Source: Cryptomeria japonica
Taxonomy: Eukaryota > Streptophyta > Pinopsida > Cupressales > Cupressaceae
Assembly (NCBI RefSeq): GCF_030272615.1
Contig: NC_081406.1
Coordinates: forward strand, 396,822,439-396,886,438
DNA: 64,000 nt
Direction: 5' to 3'
Shown here piece after piece: positions 59,546 to 64,000 of the stretch. The first letter of the stretch is position 1, and each line of letters begins with the position of its first letter. Made by a program: the position numbers and the translations under genes. The notes beneath the pieces were generated by a model. It worked only from the letters and a program-made list of their open reading frames with translations, was not told the DNA's origin and made no database searches.

Positions 59546-62500
59546 TTAAGTTCTGAAAGAAGGTGGAACAACACCCAATTTTTGTCTCAGATATTCATAG
59601 TTGTCTTTTGGCAGTGGCTTAGTGAAAATATTAGATACTTGTTCACCAGTGCACACATATTCAACTTTTACCTCTTTCTCTGCAACCTTTTCCCTGAGAA
59701 AATGATACTTGATGGTAATGTGCTTTGTCCTAGAATTCATGATAGGGTTCTTTGATATATTTATAGCACTTGAATTATTGCACATGATAGAGATGGGATC
59801 TGAAAAACTCTACCTGAATGTCTTTGAGGTTCTTCTTCATCCATAATGCTTGTGAGCAACATGTGGTAGTTGCAATGTATTCATCTTCAATAGGTGATAA
59901 TGATAGTGGATCTTGTTTTTTGTTTTGCAATGAAACCAATCTATCTCCCAAGAAGAAAGCTCCACCACTGGTTCTCTTCTTGTCATCTACACAACCTACC
60001 CAATCAACATCAGTATAAGCTTGCAAAGTGAAATCACCTTTCTTTGGATACCATAAGACAAAATTGAGTGTCCCTTGCAGATACTTGAATATCCTTCTAC
60101 ATTGAGTGTGATTGCTTAGGAGATGATTGAAACCTTTCCACCATGCACATTTCTTGAACTATATCAGGCCTTAAGGCTATGAGATACAATAGGCTGCTAA
60201 TCATTGATCTATGCAAAGTCTGATCTACACTGGGTGATTCATCATCCTTACTTAGATCCAATCACCATAGGTGTACTCACTGCCTTGCTATCCTCCGTTT
60301 AAAAATTCTTCAACATGTCCCTAGGATACTTGGTTTGAGAAATAAATATGCCCTTATCTAACTGAGAAATTTGAAAACCAAAAAAATATGACAGCTCACC
60401 AAGCAAAGACATCTCAAATTCAGACTGGATTTGATCAATAAACTCCTTGCATAGAGAATTCCTATTGCCTCCAAATATGATGTCATCTACATATACAATA
60501 ACTATTATCATGTGATCACCATCCACCTTAATGTATAAATTGATGTCAACATTACCCTTTCTGAAATCTTGCTGATGGAGATATTTATCCAATCTTGAGT
60601 ACCATGCTCTAGGTGTCTATTTCTATCCATATAGTGCCTTCTTCAATTTGCAGACAAAATTCTCATCTTCATGAAGCTGAAAATCTTAAGGTTGCTCAAT
60701 GTAGACCTCTTCTTCAAGATTTCTATTCAAAAATTCATATTTGACATCCATTTGATATACTTTGTATCCTTTATAGGACGAGAATGCCAAGAACATCCTT
60801 ATAGCTTCAAGCCTTGCAACTGGTACAAATGTTTCTTCGAAATCTATGCCCTCTACCTAAGCATATCCCTTGCATACAAACCTTGCAATATTCCTTATCA
60901 CCTTACCTTCTTCATCCATTTTGTTCGTGTAAACCCATTTAGTACCAATAACATTCTTGTCAGCTGGTCTAGGAACCAATTCCCAAGTCTTGTTCTTCTC
61001 TATCTGATGCAATTCTTCTTCCATAGCCTTCATCCACTTGTCACTTTAGATGGCCTCATCATATGTCTTGGTTTCCATCTCTATCATAAGGCATAAATTT
61101 ACTTGTTCATTATTTCTTGCCCTCCTTCTTGTTTTTGCACCATCATTCTTATTGCCAATAATTTGATCCTCGGGGTGATTTTTTTGAACATACCTTTTTG
61201 AGGCCTTGCTTGGTGCCTCTTCCTCTTGTTCACTTTTAGATTGTGCTTCTTCTTCTACATATGGTTCCTCAATCTAATTTATAAATTCTTTCCTTCCTTT
61301 GTAGATATCCTCATCAATTCTAACATTCACACTCTCAACCACTCTCCTTAGTCTTTCATTGAAACATTTATAGGCCTTGCTGTGAGCTGAATACCCCAAG
61401 AAGATACCTTCATCACATCTTGAATCAAAGCTGCCTAAACCATTTTCATCTCTTTTGATGAAGCATTTACTGCCAAAGACCTTGAAGTTCTTAACTGAGG
61501 ATTTTCTATCATACCATAACTCATAAGATGTCACCATGTTGTTCACTCTTAATTGCACCCTATTCAAGGTGTATACAACAGTATGAACTGCCTCTTTCCA
61601 ATAAACATTAGGTAGATTGGCTTAATTCAACATTGTCCTTGCCATCTCTTTGACCATCCTATTTTTCCTTTCCTCAACACCATTTTGTTGTGGTGTCCTA
61701 GGGGCAGAGTACTGCCTTCTTATTCCATTGCTCTCATAGAAGTCTTCAAATTCATTAGATGTGAACTCTCCTCCACGATCTAATCTAAGACACTTCATCT
61801 TGTAACCACTTTCCTTTTCAACCATCTTCCTAAAGATTTTGAATCTTTCAAAATATTGAGACTTGTCTTGTAGGAAGGTGACCCATGTCATTCTTGAGAA
61901 GTCATCAATAAGTAGCATAAAGTATTTATCACAATTTAGTGCCCTCATTCTAGTTGGCCCACACAAATTAGTCTATACAAGCTCTAGTGGCCTTGTAGTT
62001 GAATACTCTTTTGTCTTAAAGTTGACTTTTGTTTGATTTCCTCTTTGGCATTCATCACACAAAGTGTTTGCTAGCTTTATGATCTGTGACCTATGTGCCT
62101 TACATTTCCTCTCTTGCTGACCTTAACAATATTATCAAAATTTATGTTACCCAGTATTATTCTATGCCATAGCTAGCTCTCATCAACTGCTCCCATCATA
62201 CATTGAGATTCAAAACACTCCTTAAGGTTGTATACATTTCCATCTATCCTTTTGCCTTGAACAACAAGTTGTCCATTACTCTCCTTTTTTATTTGACATC
62301 CTTTTGAGTCAAATGTAAACTTGTATCCTTTGTCACACATTTGACTTACACTCAACAAATTATGTTTTAGACCTTCCACATAATATACATCATGGGATTT
62401 TAACTTGCCATCTATGCTTAGTGTACCTTTTCCTTTTATTTTGATTGATGAGTTCTCTCCAAACCTTATAGAGCCACCACTCCAATCTTCTAATATGATG

Positions 62501-62565
62501 AATTTCTTCTTATCTCTAGTCATGTGATTGGAGCAGCCACTATCCATTACCCATAAATTCTTCCT
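59546..62565 (-). pseudogene. COP-3 pol: protease, integrase, RT, RNase H
   Basis: Minus strand. Protease DSGCSNHMTRDK (62,544-62,509). Pre-integrase region partly decayed near 62,100. Integrase core DDFSRMTWVTFL, LDRGGEFTSNEF and QQNGVEERKN (61,966-61,622). The C-terminal integrase block FKVFGSKCFIKRDENG follows. RT has VYQMDVK near 60,760 and an intact YVDDIIFGG (YVDD at 60,493-60,482). RNase H has TDVDWVGCVDDK (usual D-A-D altered) and CNNSSAINISKNP (family C-D-N altered), ending at 59,546 (VVPPSFRT). Several stops and frame changes, clustered at 60,050-60,300 and 59,780. It is inactive. Confidence 0.87.
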
Positions 62566-64000
62566 TTATGCATGTAGGAAAGTTTGGACAATTAAAATTG
62601 ACTCATTTTTGTCCTTATCCTTTTCTATCCAAAGTTTCTTTGTCTCTTTCTCTTTTTTTGTTGTCTCATTTTGATATGATTTTGTCTTTGGTTCCAAGGT
62701 TGAAATTTTCTTCTGTTGTTTAACTGCTCTAAGTTTACAATGTATTACGATGTGACCAAAGTTTTGACAATGAGAACATTTAACATTCCTATAGAATGAT
62801 GAACTTTGGAAATTGCTAAGGGGATGAGACAATTTTATTTTACTTTCATGACTTCTATGCCCAACACCATTGCAATGATAACAAATAACATTTACATCTC
62901 TAAGAGTAGCAACATGACTTCTAGTTTCATAACTGGGAGGAGATCTATGCATAAGCCTACATTCCAGAATTATATGGCCATAAGTATTACATTTGTAGCA
63001 GTAGCCATGAAACTGAGGTACATACCAGTCATTGTTGAAGTTGTTTCTCATTCTCTCCTTGGAGTAGCATAACTTGGTCTTCTTGAGCTCTTTCTTGTGT
63101 CTTTGACCTTTGTGAAATCTCCTTCATCCATTTTTCCTTTTCCATTTTGATCAACATTTTTATTCTTTGTAGTAGCAACATATGTCTTCTTCACGATGGG
63201 TGTGTAGATTGCAAATGTTTGCTTATCTTCACTTTCACTTTAGGTGGTGAAGTGTATCTCCTTTCTTGATGAATCTTTACTATGAGAACATTGTCCCTTT
63301 TCGAATCCAACTCCATTGATATCCTTATTGTGCTTTTGCTTACTCAACATTTTTTCTAATTCTTCAATGCTATCACCATACTTAATCCTCATGTTAAGTT
63401 CATCCTTATTCTTTTCAAACTCCTTTCTTATATTTACAAGATCTTCTTGCACTTTTTGATACTTCTTTTCCTTCTTCTCTAAGTCTGATTTTGTTACTTC
63501 ACACATCATTTTTGCTTCTTCCAACTGGATTCTCAAATCAGAAATAGTTTTGTTTGACTCCTCAAGTGATTTGTTTAGCAAATCTTGTTCTTTAGCAACA
63601 ACATACCTATATTTTTTGTATTCTTTTCTCACCTTTCTAAGTTATTCTAGAGAAATAACAAGTTCACCTTAAAGATCTACCTCAACTTCAACTTCTTCTT
63701 CTTCATCACTAGCCACTTGCTCATCATCTAGCTCTCCTTGTGCCATAAAGAGATTAACCTCTCTTTTTTATTCACTACAATCCTCATCATAGACACTCTC
63801 TTCATCCGTGGTATCATCTTCAAAGGTGTAGAGAATTTTTTTCTTCCTAAATCTCCTTCTCGTTGGCTTGTAGGTTTTCTTCATTTTATCTTTACTGAAA
63901 GATTTTTGTTTTGCTTCTCATCTCCATCTTTCTCACCATAGGGACACTTGGAAGAAAAATGTCCTATTTTACCACAGTTGAAGCACTTGAATGGCAACTT
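62566..64000 (-). pseudogene. COP-3 Gag, C-terminal part
   Basis: Minus strand, entering from the right edge. A zinc knuckle CFNCGKIGHFSSKC (63,984-63,943) comes first. An acidic stretch and a coiled coil of about 130 residues (63,632-63,240) follow, then three more knuckles between 63,000 and 62,740: CYKCNTYGHIILEC, CYHCNGVGHRSHES (last ligand lost) and CSHCQNFGHIVIHC. A Lys-rich tail leads into protease. Broken by a few stops and a frame change near 63,700. The two groups of knuckles separated by a coiled coil are unusual for copia Gag and resemble NA-1 ORF1. Confidence 0.8.

Larger units (their letters stand above)
57081..64000 (-). mobile_element. COP-3: Ty1/copia element, right end outside window
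   Basis: A minus-strand element with a 2.08 kb 3' LTR (57,081-59,163), polypurine tract, RNase H, RT, integrase, protease and the C-terminal half of Gag. The 5' LTR lies beyond 64,000. The five bases left of the LTR are ATGCT (expected duplication). Repeated zinc knuckles with an intervening coiled coil suggest a SIRE/Maximus-like Gag; this lineage call is tentative. Confidence 0.88.

Noticed and set aside
1-64000. tRNA, rRNA, CRISPR arrays, prokaryotic operons
   Set aside because: Nothing resembling these was seen; tRNA-like strings are only primer binding sites of LTR elements.

Overview
This window is intergenic, repeat-dominated plant nuclear DNA. I see no intact cellular gene, no rRNA or tRNA gene and no CRISPR array. 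Almost everything can be explained as LTR retrotransposons, many inserted into one another. Ty3/gypsy and Ty1/copia families with tRNA-iMet primer sites, a plant mobile domain (PMD) gene, long LTRs and AT-rich spacers point to a vascular plant with a large genome. A conifer or other gymnosperm is plausible, but that is inference.

Stack 1 (1-37,051). The oldest layer, GYP-1, is a minus-strand Ty3/gypsy fragment at 790-2435 that resumes at 36,882. It was split by GYP-2 (2436-36,876), a Tat/Ogre-type gypsy element with two LTRs, a CCAAC target duplication, a pol with RT, a degenerate RNase H, a second RNase H and integrase, and an antisense spliced PMD gene near its 3' end. GYP-2 was split inside its protease by TRG-1 (5385-23,699), an element with about 4.15 kb LTRs that encodes only a Gag. 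The 3' LTR of TRG-1 was in turn split by COP-1 (13,313-20,927), a complete but dead Ty1/copia element with AAAAG duplications. A 3.9 kb probable solo LTR (SOLO-1, 28,637-32,578) sits between the GYP-2 pol and its antisense gene.

Stack 2 (37,052-57,080). LTR-like, tandem-repeat-rich DNA (37,052-38,682 and 55,188-57,080) surrounds COP-2 (38,683-55,187), a Ty1/copia element. COP-2 was split in its gag by NA-1 (40,522-50,037, minus strand). NA-1 is an LTR element with its own primer site and polypurine tract, but it encodes only a coiled-coil/zinc-knuckle protein and an unrecognised frame of about 1,108 codons; no protease, integrase, RT or RNase H is visible. The left LTR of NA-1 carries a further solo LTR, SOLO-2 (41,702-42,800).

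Stack 3 (57,081-64,000). COP-3 is a minus-strand Ty1/copia element with multiple zinc knuckles. Its 3' LTR, pol and part of its gag are present, and it runs off the window.

The copies are decaying. Frameshifts are few, but nonsense codons are many, and nearly all sit where C-to-T or G-to-A change of a Gln, Arg or Trp codon would explain them. The most interesting objects are NA-1, the intron-containing antisense PMD gene, and the pairing of a pol-bearing family without recognisable gag (GYP-1/GYP-2) with a gag-only element (TRG-1).
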